Assembly (NCBI GenBank): GCA_016933055.1
Contig: JAFGBS010000009.1
Coordinates: 754,989-818,988, forward strand
Direction of reading: 5' to 3'
Origin: Promethearchaeota archaeon
GTDB taxonomy: Archaea; Asgardarchaeota; Lokiarchaeia; Sigyniarchaeales; Promethearchaeaceae
DNA length: 64,000 nucleotides
This document shows, piece by piece, positions 54,421-63,600 of the stretch (position 1 is its first letter; the number at the start of each line of letters is the position of its first letter). The notes under the pieces are model-generated. The model made no database searches. It was not told the origin of the DNA and saw only the letters and a program-made list of their open reading frames with translations. A program made the translations under genes and the position numbers.

Positions 54421-54855
54421 ATGCCGCGATTTGGAAGAAAAATAATTAGAGGACCTAGATTCTTAAGAGGTCCCTCAATAATAAGACCTTTTGTAAGATC
54501 CTATCCACGACGAATCTTTCGCTTAACACGAAGAATTTTATTCGGTTCATGGATTTACTTGATGATAGCCGGAAGTTCTAGACCATATAAATTATATCCT
54601 CAAGAAGTAGAAGAAATCGAGAAGCAATCAGGGAAATCTGCAGAAGATATGACAGAAGATGAACTACGCGCATCAATGAATAAGCTAAACATCGAAAACC
54701 GGGAAATTTCCGATGAAGAATATCATCGGATCAATGAAATAAATGGAAAACCTACTTCAAATGTGAAGACAGCATTATATTGCAGTTACTGTGGATCAGA
54801 ATTAGCGGATCCAAATGGAAAATATTGCAGTAATTGTGGATCTAAAGTTAACTGA
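54421..54855 (+). CDS. small protein with C-terminal zinc ribbon
   Basis: 144 residues. The first 50 are rich in Arg and Pro (FGRKIIRGPRFLRGPSIIRP), then a hydrophobic stretch (ILFGSWIYLMIAG), then an acidic helical part (SAEDMTEDELRASMNKLN) like a SHOCT helix pair, and a zinc ribbon CSYCGSELADPNGKYCSNCGS at the end, given here in two halves of the motif CxxC. Such proteins are common in archaea with unknown function; nucleic-acid or protein binding is likely. It stands alone. Confidence 0.7.
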   Translation: MPRFGRKIIRGPRFLRGPSIIRPFVRSYPRRIFRLTRRILFGSWIYLMIAGSSRPYKLYPQEVEEIEKQSGKSAEDMTEDELRASMNKLNIENREISDEEYHRINEINGKPTSNVKTALYCSYCGSELADPNGKYCSNCGSKVN

Positions 54856-55095
54856 CTTCTAAATTTCTCTCATATTTTTTCGTACCTATCGAATGAAGAA
54901 GAATAAATGATACCAACGGGTAGAAACGTGCAGTTCCTAGTTCCAATCTTGTTTTTTGCTTTCGAACTACGCTTTCAAGACTATCAATCAACTAACTTCA
55001 ACTGTGGGATAGTTTTGAAAGTATAGGGATTGTCTATACCCTATTCGTGCCTATTATATACGTTCCTAGATCTTGATATTAAATTAAATTCTGGT
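54856..55095. other. intergenic region, possible faint repeat C remnant
   Basis: 240 bases between convergent genes. CGAACTACG near 54964 and TACC blocks faintly recall repeat C, but the similarity is too weak to call a copy. Confidence 0.25.
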
Positions 55096-56280
55096 CTATT
55101 TTTTTATACCCATTGCAGTTTGAATAAGTTTCCCCTTCACTTGTTTTGCCAATTTCTTAGACAATATCGTAAGAGATTTCAAATCTGTTGGAAAATTTGT
55201 GAGTAATTCATACCCGGAAGATGTTATTAATACTGTGTCGGAATGGCGGAATCCTCCCAATTCTGGCATATAGATACCAGGTTCAATACTAACAACCATG
55301 TTTTCTTCTAACTCTGTTTTGCTTCCTCGCGCAAGATATGGTCCTTCATGATTGTCTTGACCAATTCCATGCCCCGTGCGGTGAAGGATATTGTGATTAT
55401 ATCCCTTTTCCACTAAAAAGTCATAAGTCGCCTTATCCACATCATGGCAAGATACACCGGGTCGGAGCATACTTAATGCAATTTGACGAGCACTAAGCAT
55501 ATCATTGAAGATTACTTTTTCTTTAGGGGTAGGTTTTGATACAAAAAAGGTCCTTTCACATTCAGCAGCATATCCATTAATCCGCAAATAGCTCATTGCT
55601 ACACAAGGCCCTTTTTTGAGTACACCATATACGGGAGGAATACTATGGGGTTTGGCACTATGTGGTGCAGGCCAGTTTGCTGATAAGAATGAGCTAGCTA
55701 ATGGATCATATTTTCCCGATTTAATTAGTTTTAATTGAATCTTTCTGGATAGCCCAAATAACTCCAGAACAGATACTCCATAATAGGAATTTGTCATTAT
55801 CAATCTCATCAGCTCATCTGAATGGTGGGCTGTGTTTCGGATCATCTTCAACTCATTGGAACTTTTAATTAAGCGCAATCCTCCCACCATATCTATCGCT
55901 TTAAGATTGTATTTGGATAGAAGCTGTTGCATTTCTATCCTCATCCCTGGCTCAATTCCAACCTCATTTCCCGGTTTAAGTATATCGTATAATTTTTCCC
56001 CCCATCCCTCTCCCCTAGGAGCGGGGAACTCCCAGTACGATTTCACATCGCCTATTTTTGCTTTTCTCATATGTTCTTCTTCTAATTTCGGCACGAGGAA
56101 TGTAGGGCTGCCCATTGACCAAATAATAATAAAGAAAGGTCTTTCTTGGGCTTCATATGATGCTCCCGTAAGATAATAAATACTATGTGGTTCCGTTACG
56201 AGAAAGGCATCAAGATTATGCACTTTCATTTGGATTTGCAGATTTTTTAACCGTTTCGTATAATCCGCTTCTGATATCAT
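55096..56280 (-). CDS. M24-family (Xaa-Pro peptidase-like) protein with altered metal site
   Basis: 394 residues. Creatinase-type N-terminal domain (LDAFLVTEPHSIYYLTG) and a pita-bread domain with HRTGHGIGQDNHEG and VSIEPGIYMP. Of the five metal ligands of aminopeptidase P only His and one Glu are kept: the DxG Asp is absent (RINGYAAE), the second Asp is Glu (AECERTF), and the last Glu is Ser (RHSDTVL). So metal binding is doubtful, as in creatinase, which works without metal. Likely substrate an amidine or small amide rather than an Xaa-Pro peptide; this is inference. Start chosen at Met before ISEADY. Confidence 0.75.
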   Translation of the reverse strand: MISEADYTKRLKNLQIQMKVHNLDAFLVTEPHSIYYLTGASYEAQERPFFIIIWSMGSPTFLVPKLEEEHMRKAKIGDVKSYWEFPAPRGEGWGEKLYDILKPGNEVGIEPGMRIEMQQLLSKYNLKAIDMVGGLRLIKSSNELKMIRNTAHHSDELMRLIMTNSYYGVSVLELFGLSRKIQLKLIKSGKYDPLASSFLSANWPAPHSAKPHSIPPVYGVLKKGPCVAMSYLRINGYAAECERTFFVSKPTPKEKVIFNDMLSARQIALSMLRPGVSCHDVDKATYDFLVEKGYNHNILHRTGHGIGQDNHEGPYLARGSKTELEENMVVSIEPGIYMPELGGFRHSDTVLITSSGYELLTNFPTDLKSLTILSKKLAKQVKGKLIQTAMGIKK

Positions 56281-56368
56281 AATTATGATTTTAGTCCTTC
56301 TACTATAAATTAGTTCCACACGGAATTTGTAAAGGAACAGAAATCCAAAAAAAAAGCATATTATCCTA

Positions 56369-57466
56369 TCATTTGATATCTAATTGTTCTAAAACATGAT
56401 CAGCGATGAATTTGTTTTTCTTAGTGAGATTCATCTTATCAAATTGGGACTTATCTACTCCTCTGGGAAATTTGCATAATATAATACAATCTATTAACTG
56501 ATCCCCTTTTTTCAGATGACCTGGATCATATCCTGCAACTATAAATTCTTGTTCCAAAGCGATTTTTTGATTTGATACTCCTTCTATGGTTGCGGGAATA
56601 CGCCATTCAATAACATTCCACCCCTTATAGGTTTCCATAAGAGATAAGAATGCCTTTTTTTGGATCAGCCCCAGTAATTTTACGTTTCCTTTGAAATAGT
56701 CTACCTTCACTGAGAAGTTTTCTTCGGTAAGTGATGCTTCTGATAGTAGTTCTAAGGTGTCGAATTTCATTTTTTTGTTAGTTCTCCTCATGAGATCATA
56801 AAAGGATACTATGGATGGATGATTATAGAGAACCACATTATTCGAGCGTTTTTTCCAAAAATCATTTAGAGGGACAAAAAATAACACCACAGCTTCTTTT
56901 TTTCCTGAAGTATAGGGAACGCCCGTACTCGGATTATAATTACGTTTATCTGCATAATTATTGTAATTTGGCACAAATCCGATGGAGACACAACCAATGG
57001 TATTTGAAACCACTTGAGCGTTGACTTGCGTGGATCTAACATCAACTTCTAAGCGCAGGAGATTTTGGTATTTAGGTTGTCTAAATAAAGACTGTAAACT
57101 CTGCACTCCCAACTTATTTGCTATCCCTTTACCACGGAATTTCGATTTGACTACGGTTTTTCCGGCGTATATAGAATATTCTGAAGTTTTTTGTGCAAAA
57201 CACACTGCTATCGGTTCAGATTTACCATCCAGCGATTCAGCAACCCACCAGAATTCATCGGGATCTTGGAGATGTTTCTGCAATTTACTTTCTGAATACA
57301 CCTCAGGCGTTAAATATTCATATTTATATCCATCATACATAATATTGGAAATTGACTTGCTATCTTCCGCAGTTGCGAAACGCAGTCCAAAATTATCTGT
57401 TTCTGATTCAAGAATTCCAATATATTTTTTAATTCCGACTTTATTCTTATCGTTTTTATCATTCAT
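56369..57466 (-). CDS. GNAT-family N-acetyltransferase
   Basis: 365 residues. The GNAT domain covers residues 25-200: LRFATAEDSKSISNIMYDGY starts it, VVKSKFRGKGIANKLG is the acetyl-CoA pyrophosphate loop (RxxGxG type), and NTIGCVSIGFVPNY the end. The last 150 residues form a second domain with weaker similarity, perhaps a degenerate GNAT repeat (IVSFYDLMRRTNKK). Acceptor unknown. The gene lies 88 bases upstream of the M24-like gene on the same strand and could be in one transcript. Confidence 0.75.
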   Translation of the reverse strand: MNDKNDKNKVGIKKYIGILESETDNFGLRFATAEDSKSISNIMYDGYKYEYLTPEVYSESKLQKHLQDPDEFWWVAESLDGKSEPIAVCFAQKTSEYSIYAGKTVVKSKFRGKGIANKLGVQSLQSLFRQPKYQNLLRLEVDVRSTQVNAQVVSNTIGCVSIGFVPNYNNYADKRNYNPSTGVPYTSGKKEAVVLFFVPLNDFWKKRSNNVVLYNHPSIVSFYDLMRRTNKKMKFDTLELLSEASLTEENFSVKVDYFKGNVKLLGLIQKKAFLSLMETYKGWNVIEWRIPATIEGVSNQKIALEQEFIVAGYDPGHLKKGDQLIDCIILCKFPRGVDKSQFDKMNLTKKNKFIADHVLEQLDIK

Positions 57467-58055
57467 ACTGAGAACCTTGAATATCCAGATTTTACGATGA
57501 AAACTAGGAAAACATCTGTTGATTATCTATTTAAAGATTATGTTGAATCTTCGAATTCTACGACAATATCCCATGTTCAGTACACTAATTAAATGAAAAA
57601 GGTTGATTTTTTTGTATATTTATTGTATAGTAGGATTTAGACTACATTTGTATATAAGTAGTTAAATTCTATGCTGTGATATCCAACTTATCCGATAGGA
57701 CAAGTGAATAGAGGGTATATAGTAAGAACTTCTGACTATTTGGCTATCCGTATAGAACCCATGAATATCTCTCATGCTACGCATTCAGCTTTAGTTTTTC
57801 CAAGAGGTCCACGTTCCCACACCATGGACTTAAGTATTCTATATCCGATCGGGGTATTTTAACGAACCAAAATGTGTTAATAATCGTGTTACCTATCCAT
57901 CCTTATGTAAAATCACATTTTGATTCTGATTTATACGCTAAAAGGAGTTTTATGATAGCTTTCGCTTGTATCTCTTGCATTTTCGTTCTAAAGGGCAGAA
58001 TAGATGTTGATTAATAAAAATAGAAAAAAGCCAGAAAAAACTTGAAAATTTTTAC
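57467..58055. other. gene-free stretch with repeat A copy 2
   Basis: About 590 bases between two genes of the minus strand, occupied by repeat A copy 2 (57661-57940) and AT-rich flanks. No other feature recognised. Confidence 0.5.
57661..57940 (-). repeat. dispersed repeat A, copy 2
   Basis: 280 bases, reverse complement of 24911-25192. GTTAAATTCTATGCTGTGAT at the left end, GAGGGTATATAGTA, CATGCTACGCATTCAGCTTT, CCGATCGGGG and ATCACATTTTGATTC are the best-kept blocks. The variable parts differ in sequence but hardly in length (280 against 282), which suggests a fixed overall architecture. Confidence 0.75.
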
Positions 58056-59303
58056 TTATTCTCTGATACCTTTTTCATCTAAAAAATCTTTTATTATAAC
58101 GGCTTGACCCGATTCAATGGATTCTTGTGCAGCCGCACCCAAAACAATTGACCAAAAACCTTCTTCAACCGTGGCAATATTTGGTACACCCGTTAATGTA
58201 TCTTTTCCATCGATCTTATCCATAAACTTGATGTGATTATAGAAGGAAGCTCCATTATGACCGGTTTTTGCTACAAAATCGGGATAGGTTGGATACATGA
58301 CACGTGAGGGATGATTTTCACCTCGATATATTTCAAGCAAGGTTTTCGGAATGGAGTTGTCTAAAAAATCCTCATTCTCGAATGCTCTTAATCGGCCCTG
58401 ATCTCCGCATAAAGTCACCTCTTCATACGTTTGAGGGGCAAACATACATAGATTGAATCCTGCTCTCAAACTATTTTCATAATCAACGATTATCAAAGCA
58501 TTATCCAGAATATCGGATGTTTGATTTTCGTATTTGAATTTTTTAAAATTAACCGCTTGAGAACCAGACGCATAAACTTTTTGTGGTTTTGATTGAGCAA
58601 ACAAATTAAGCAAGTCCATGTAATGGCAACACTTTTCTACAATGGTATCACCGGAGTACTTAGCGAACTTGTTCCATTGATCTACTTTATCTAAAAATGG
58701 TATACGATGTTCCACGATACTGATTAACTTCAAATTCCCAAGACTTTTTCTCTCGAATGCTTCATGGATGGCTTCTGTGTACATCGCTTTATAGCGATAT
58801 TGAAGTCCAATTTGGAATACCGCTTGATGCTTTTTAGCGATTTGCATCATCTCGTATGCATCTTCTACTTTTGTACACATCGGTTTTTCCATTAGAATAT
58901 GTTTCTTGGGAGCCTTTTCTGCAATTACTCGTGCTATACTAATGTGAGTGTAATTCGGGGAAGACACAATTAATCCATCTACGTCGGGATCTGAACAACA
59001 TTCTTCCAATGTATCATATACTTTCAGTTTCACTCCTAAATCTTTCGCAGCTAGTAGTTTATTTACTTTTTTAATACGTTCATTTGGATCAAAAAAACCA
59101 TGGATTTCGCCTCTGCCCTCAAGATGAGTAATTTTCATATGTTCAATTCCCATCATACCTGCCCCAATAACGTTAAATTTGTATCTGGGGGTAGGCGTAG
59201 CAAATAAATATCGATCTTTATCATCTAAGTACTTCCATCTCATATCCCGAGATAAAATGCGGCTGTGAGATTCGTGGCTTTCCTCAACTTTCTTTTGACT
59301 CAT
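58056..59303 (-). CDS. Gfo/Idh/MocA-family oxidoreductase
   Basis: 415 residues. FNVIGAGMMGIEHMK (near residue 43) is the NAD(P) motif, ILMEKPMCT (near 140) holds the EKP lysine, and GDTIVEKCCHYMDLLNLF the catalytic His region. The family oxidises or reduces sugar hydroxyls or related substrates. The C-terminal part (LCGDQGRLRAFENEDF) is the usual substrate-side beta-sheet. An N-terminal extension of 40 residues precedes the fold. Substrate unknown. Stands alone on the minus strand. Confidence 0.85.
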   Translation of the reverse strand: MSQKKVEESHESHSRILSRDMRWKYLDDKDRYLFATPTPRYKFNVIGAGMMGIEHMKITHLEGRGEIHGFFDPNERIKKVNKLLAAKDLGVKLKVYDTLEECCSDPDVDGLIVSSPNYTHISIARVIAEKAPKKHILMEKPMCTKVEDAYEMMQIAKKHQAVFQIGLQYRYKAMYTEAIHEAFERKSLGNLKLISIVEHRIPFLDKVDQWNKFAKYSGDTIVEKCCHYMDLLNLFAQSKPQKVYASGSQAVNFKKFKYENQTSDILDNALIIVDYENSLRAGFNLCMFAPQTYEEVTLCGDQGRLRAFENEDFLDNSIPKTLLEIYRGENHPSRVMYPTYPDFVAKTGHNGASFYNHIKFMDKIDGKDTLTGVPNIATVEEGFWSIVLGAAAQESIESGQAVIIKDFLDEKGIRE

Positions 59304-59457
59304 GGTACATAATCAACGGTTTTAGATCAAAAAAACATTTCTTGATGCTAACAGCTAAAATAATCTCATTTACTATCCTTAGAATTATGGCTAGGATACT
59401 GAGAAGATAACAATTACTAATAACAAAACATAAAAACCCGCGAATGAAAGCGTAATT

Positions 59458-59688
59458 ATGATTGATGAAGTTGTTGGAAAATTATTTGAAGAAATGGCAG
59501 AACTAACATTCGAGATATGCAAAAATTACTTTAGGAACAAAACTAATAAACTCCTGATAGCACATGAAGTTGCAGATGTATGGCAAAGCCTAGAAGAGCT
59601 TGTGGCAGCATTAGATATCGAAAAAGAGGTACGCTACGCTAAAGAAGAACTTCAAGCTGCAAGAGAAAATAGAATCGTTTACCAATAA
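59458..59688 (+). CDS. small MazG-like (all-alpha NTP pyrophosphohydrolase) protein
   Basis: 76 residues. EEMAEL and then HEVADVWQSLEEL give the EExxE and ExxD metal-binding pattern of MazG-like enzymes, with the spacing expected of a single four-helix subunit. The family hydrolyses (d)NTPs to monophosphates and pyrophosphate. It is one of the shortest forms, as seen in phages and archaea, and would need to dimerise or tetramerise. Ends 13 bases before the convergent secreted-protein gene. Confidence 0.65.
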   Translation: MIDEVVGKLFEEMAELTFEICKNYFRNKTNKLLIAHEVADVWQSLEELVAALDIEKEVRYAKEELQAARENRIVYQ

Positions 59689-59701
59689 AGAAAAAGAGAA
59701 A

Positions 59702-61345
59702 TTATTTTTTATGTTTTACTACAGTCAAACTAATTGCAAGTATCGATATCAGTCCAATAACCCAAATTGAATAACCTGGTATATTCGTTCTGACCAATAC
59801 GCTCCAATATACGCCAGTATATCCCCTATCATCAATATCTGCATTAACCAATAACGAAGCATGCAATTGACCGTTATATGCACCCGTATAATGCATTTCC
59901 CAATTTAATGTAAGTTTTTCATCTCCATCCAACTCACTTACTGCCTGTTTATTACCTGCCGTATTTTCAAATACAATTTCCGCCAATCCAAATACTTGAG
60001 CGAAGGTTGCAAAATCTCTCGAATTCTCATCTAAGTTGGTGATTTCCATAGTTAATTGAAGATTTTCAGGATAAGTTACTTCTAATGAAGAGAGTTCAGC
60101 TTTAAATTCAATTGAAGTTCCCCACTTCCCTCCTTGCATACTGAATAATTCCATATGACCTCGATAGCGTGTAAGCATAATAGGTTCGTTCGTTACTGGA
60201 TTTATTTCGATATCACGGACAGACATACCTTGAACATATAATGAATACGAGAAATTGGTGAGAATGGTGTCATTCCAGTATCCTTCTGAATCCGTAACAT
60301 ATTCGAGTTGAGTAATTTCATCAATTGATTGATAGCTACCGATATATCTGGTATTTTCATCAGTTATAATATAAGCTCGTCCTCCAGGGTAATTCGATAT
60401 TTTTGCAGCGGAAGATCCGTCTGTAGTCTGGTTTATTATATCATAATATAATCCCGAAGTACTCTTGATGGTTCGGTTTTGGGCATCATAATTGCTTTTC
60501 GTATATATCACATGAACCTCATCATTACTATCGATATCCATGGATGGCCAGTTACAATGTGATAATATTTCTCCGTTAGTTTGTGAGATGGCACTAGGTG
60601 TGGTTTGAGTGCCATCAGGATTGATGACGAAATAGTAGATTTCTGCAAATCCTCGATATATACAATGTACGTGTCCCGTAGAATTTATATCCATGTCCAG
60701 AAATGAAATCGGATTATAAGGTTCACCTTCTGGAAAATCAAATGACTGTGAGTTATGACCATATGTTGTAGGACCAGTATAAGTAATATTTATGTATTGG
60801 ATTTCGTGATCCGCTGGTGTGGGTCCTGTATCTAAAATAGTGGTTACGATATACACTTGATCACCAGCATCGTTGGTTTTTATATTATAATAGAAATCAT
60901 CTAACGGAAGAGATACGTCCACCCAACTCCCAGAGCGATTTGTAAAGAATTTTCTCACTGCACCATCAGCGATGATATAGACATTACCGTTTCCATCGGT
61001 GGTAATATCGTGCTCTTCAAAATTGATGTATTGCGAATCCATCAATTTATAAGGTGTACTCCACGTACCTGAAGCATTATCCATGTAGTATACATCATGA
61101 TCATCAATATCTGAATATACTATCGAAACTGTTCCAGTTGGACCCACCGCAAATTGTGGATCAATCCCTTGACCTAAATGTTCGATATAGGGTACCAAAA
61201 TTTCAGCGGGACCATATATTCTTTGTTCATAGGATTTTCCCGTTGCAAAATCATCGTATAATGCATATACCGGAGCTAAAGACATCATACTAAACGTTAA
61301 TACGAAAAATATGACTAGCAAATGAGTTGTTTTTATTTTTTTCAG
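59702..61345 (-). CDS. secreted, membrane-anchored propeller-like protein
   Basis: About 547 residues. Signal peptide, then repeated blades of the kind TDGNGNVYIIADG, DINSTGHVHCIYRG and DIDSNDEVHVIYTK (40-50 residue spacing), suggesting a beta-propeller; then a beta-sandwich-like part and one C-terminal membrane segment (IPGYSIWVIGLISILAIS) with a basic KHKK tail. It should be displayed on the cell surface. The first ATG-like option is a TTG at 61321 inside the hydrophobic core; an in-frame CTG at 61345 adds LKKIKTTH, a proper basic start of a signal peptide, with GGTGA 6 bases upstream. I prefer that start. Confidence 0.7.
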   Translation of the reverse strand: MKKIKTTHLLVIFFVLTFSMMSLAPVYALYDDFATGKSYEQRIYGPAEILVPYIEHLGQGIDPQFAVGPTGTVSIVYSDIDDHDVYYMDNASGTWSTPYKLMDSQYINFEEHDITTDGNGNVYIIADGAVRKFFTNRSGSWVDVSLPLDDFYYNIKTNDAGDQVYIVTTILDTGPTPADHEIQYINITYTGPTTYGHNSQSFDFPEGEPYNPISFLDMDINSTGHVHCIYRGFAEIYYFVINPDGTQTTPSAISQTNGEILSHCNWPSMDIDSNDEVHVIYTKSNYDAQNRTIKSTSGLYYDIINQTTDGSSAAKISNYPGGRAYIITDENTRYIGSYQSIDEITQLEYVTDSEGYWNDTILTNFSYSLYVQGMSVRDIEINPVTNEPIMLTRYRGHMELFSMQGGKWGTSIEFKAELSSLEVTYPENLQLTMEITNLDENSRDFATFAQVFGLAEIVFENTAGNKQAVSELDGDEKLTLNWEMHYTGAYNGQLHASLLVNADIDDRGYTGVYWSVLVRTNIPGYSIWVIGLISILAISLTVVKHKK

Positions 61346-61599
61346 ATTTATTCACCAAGTTGACTGAGTTAACAGTATAATTTCCCATGTCTCCTATATA
61401 TATAGCTAAATATCATGATAGAGATTCCGCAGATTTAGAAAAAAATACAGCTTGAAACGTGCTTAATTCTATTTTGAATGGTTCCATGAATACGATTCCA
61501 TTGTCACACTCACAAGTCGTGAAATTGCGGTTTTAGTTTATTTTCCATACTAAAATTTATATGGAGAATACGCCATGACAACGACAGTGAAAAAAAATC

Positions 61600-62043
61600 A
61601 TGGCACAAAAAAACATCAAATATCTATCATTCTATATCCCTGCTGAATTAAAGGAGGAATGGGTTTCATTTGCTAAGAAATTGGGGCGACCCTTGACCAA
61701 GGTAATACGTGAAGCGATGAATCAGTTAATGTATAAAGAAGATTCGAAAGAAAAGGTGGATCTTGTTCAACAGCTACGAAATGAGATCACCCAAAAATTG
61801 GATGAAAGAAATGCAAAGATCGAAGAATTGGTTTCTCAGGTAAACCTAACTAAAAAATCTGATTCGAAGGACATAGAACAAAGAATTCTATCGTATTTGA
61901 GAGACGTGGAAGTTTCCCCTACAAAAAAAATCGCGTTTACAATGGGAGAAGATGAATTGGATACCCATAAGCTTCTTGTCGAAATGAAAAACCAAAACCT
62001 TGTGTCCTATAATATCAAGAAAAAACTTTGGAGTGTGAACTAA
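61600..62043 (+). CDS. ribbon-helix-helix protein with C-terminal winged helix
   Basis: 147 residues. Residues 5-45 (YLSFYIPAELKEEWVSFAKK, then GRPLTKVIREAMNQL) form a ribbon-helix-helix DNA-binding unit. A coiled-coil linker follows, and residues 90-147 (QRILSYLRDVEVSPTKKIAF, LVEMKNQNLVSYN) look like a winged helix. TATA-like ATTTATAT lies about 40 bases before the ATG. It precedes the integrase gene by 2 bases, so both are translated from one message; it is probably the excisionase-like or regulatory partner of the mobile element. Confidence 0.75.
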   Translation: MAQKNIKYLSFYIPAELKEEWVSFAKKLGRPLTKVIREAMNQLMYKEDSKEKVDLVQQLRNEITQKLDERNAKIEELVSQVNLTKKSDSKDIEQRILSYLRDVEVSPTKKIAFTMGEDELDTHKLLVEMKNQNLVSYNIKKKLWSVN

Positions 62044-62045
62044 GC

Positions 62046-63071
62046 ATGGAAATTCAACAACACACAATTGTTTTAGACGAATCTCTCACCCAGATCATTA
62101 ATGAAGAATTCCGGAATATCTTAATTAGTTTTTTGGAGAAACGTAACAGGACGGGATCCCGTACCGCCCAAACATATTATTCTGCAATTAAGAGGTTCCT
62201 GGAATTCACTAAAATATCTTCCATACGAGATATTACGTATGATCATACAACCAAATATTTTACCTGGTTGGATCGCCATCCGAACAACTTCAAACTGTCC
62301 TATAAGTCCAACCAAATGAAATATTGCCGATCCTTTTTTGATTACGCGGAACATATCTTTCAATCAAAAAGAATTCCCTTTTACAATCCGGTCCCCAAAG
62401 TAAAATACTTCAATTTCACTCCAGATGAAACACTCAGCATAAACGAAATGGAAGAAAAACAACAAGACCAATTCTACACAAAGGAACAATTGAAAATTAT
62501 CTTAGAAAAAATCTCTAAAGCAGATTATGAAAGATATGTCCAAGTATTGCTCTTAACTTTCTGTGGAATGAGGGGTTCCGAAGTGGTTTCTATCCGAAAG
62601 GATAACGTGAAAGTGTATGAAAGGTATTTATTGACCGGGATGGAAAAGAACGCCAGAAAATCCAGTAAAAATGGGAATGGAATCGTTTTTTGTTTTCCCA
62701 AAGAAGTAGCGATTATTTTGGGTGAATATTTATTGTATCATGAAAACAAGTATGGAGAAAGTGAAAAGTGGTTATTTCCAGGGAATAAGGGGGAACACAC
62801 ATCTATCCGGAATTTGCAGAAATTCTTAACTAGTTTGAATTTTGAGTTTTCTGTCCGAACTCACAAATTTCGAAAAACGCTTTCCACCTGGAGACAAGAA
62901 ATCCAAGGAGTAAAAACTCCTACGTATGTTATGGAAACCCTCTCCAATCATGCAATTTCTTCAATCGAACATAAACACTATGCACAATACGGAATTGAAC
63001 AAAGATTGAGAGATTACGATACCTACTTCCCCACAGAACTAAAAGAACTGTTGCAAATTCTTCCTTCCTAA
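62046..63071 (+). CDS. tyrosine recombinase (integrase)
   Basis: 341 residues. An N-terminal SAM-like core-binding domain (RTGSRTAQTYYSAIKRFLEF) and a catalytic domain with Arg in FCGMRGSEVVSI, HKFRKT (HxxR), and SNHAISSIEHKHYAQYG ending with the nucleophile Tyr. All catalytic residues appear intact. I chose the ATG at 62046, two bases after the stop of the RHH gene, instead of a TTG at 62028. It cuts and joins DNA at att sites. The att site was not found; no tRNA 3' end lies on either side within the window. Confidence 0.85.
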   Translation: MEIQQHTIVLDESLTQIINEEFRNILISFLEKRNRTGSRTAQTYYSAIKRFLEFTKISSIRDITYDHTTKYFTWLDRHPNNFKLSYKSNQMKYCRSFFDYAEHIFQSKRIPFYNPVPKVKYFNFTPDETLSINEMEEKQQDQFYTKEQLKIILEKISKADYERYVQVLLLTFCGMRGSEVVSIRKDNVKVYERYLLTGMEKNARKSSKNGNGIVFCFPKEVAIILGEYLLYHENKYGESEKWLFPGNKGEHTSIRNLQKFLTSLNFEFSVRTHKFRKTLSTWRQEIQGVKTPTYVMETLSNHAISSIEHKHYAQYGIEQRLRDYDTYFPTELKELLQILPS

Positions 63072-63134
63072 AACAACAAACGTTGTTATTATAACAACAA
63101 GTGTTTCTATCATAACAACAAATGTTTCTTTTTT
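63072..63134. repeat. three 21-bp direct repeats (iteron-like)
   Basis: AACAACAA starts at 63072, 63093 and 63114, exactly 21 bases apart, each followed by a (A/G)(C/T)GTT element; the unit reads about AACAACAARYGTTTCTATCAT. Two helical turns per unit puts all copies on one face of the DNA. It begins immediately after the integrase stop. Integrase arm sites or replication iterons are the likely roles. Confidence 0.7.
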
Positions 63135-63239
63135 CTCTTTGTTTACACCATAAGAGAGAAGACAGACCTTCCGATTTTGATATCGACAAAATGCCATAAC
63201 GAACTTTTTTTTCTTTTCCCTATCCTCCCCTACTCCCGG

Positions 63240-63600
63240 TAAAAAGTCATTGAGATGGACGAACTACACCGTAAAACGTGCGACCCCTCCCCCCCTGATT
63301 TTCATTGTTTCCTGACTGGCCACTTTCCCCTTCCCAGGACTATGCCCCTGAAAAAAAAGGGGAATAGGGGTCGCATGTTAGGGCGGTTTTCTCCCCTTGG
63401 AGATCCCGGAAGGCTAAGGTGGAAACTGTCTAATATTTCACAAAAGTGTTTTGGACTTTGGTGTCCCGCCAAAGTAATTTGGTGGCGGTCTTACCTGCAG
63501 ATCTCGAGGTTAGGGATCCCGGAAGTTTTTTTTAAAATTGGTTTTTCCCCGGGGCAGATCCCAACGACCCCCACAGGCTCTCCATGGTGAGATATGTCTT
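63240..63600. other. GC-rich, apparently non-coding part of the mobile element
   Basis: About 360 bases clearly richer in G and C than everything else in the window. Contains the hairpin CCCCTGAAAAAAAAGGGG near 63345, CTTTGG-TGTCCCG-CCAAAG near 63460, and GATCCCGGAAG twice (near 63403 and 63517). A frame of 111 codons (63255-63590) exists but its composition (Pro-, Arg- and Trp-rich, no family) looks like a random open frame in GC-rich DNA. Could be a structured RNA, origin or regulatory region. Confidence 0.45.

Noticed and set aside
57021..57500. 159-codon open frame on the plus strand over the GNAT gene
   Set aside because: It lies opposite the GNAT motifs, has no upstream signals and no recognised family.
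63072..63134. CRISPR array
   Set aside because: Three 21-base units follow each other directly without spacers, and no cas gene is present; they are iterons.
63255..63590. 111-codon frame in the GC-rich island
   Set aside because: Open frames are expected by chance in GC-rich DNA; the protein has unusual composition and the DNA has overlapping hairpins. Kept only as part of the non-coding entry.
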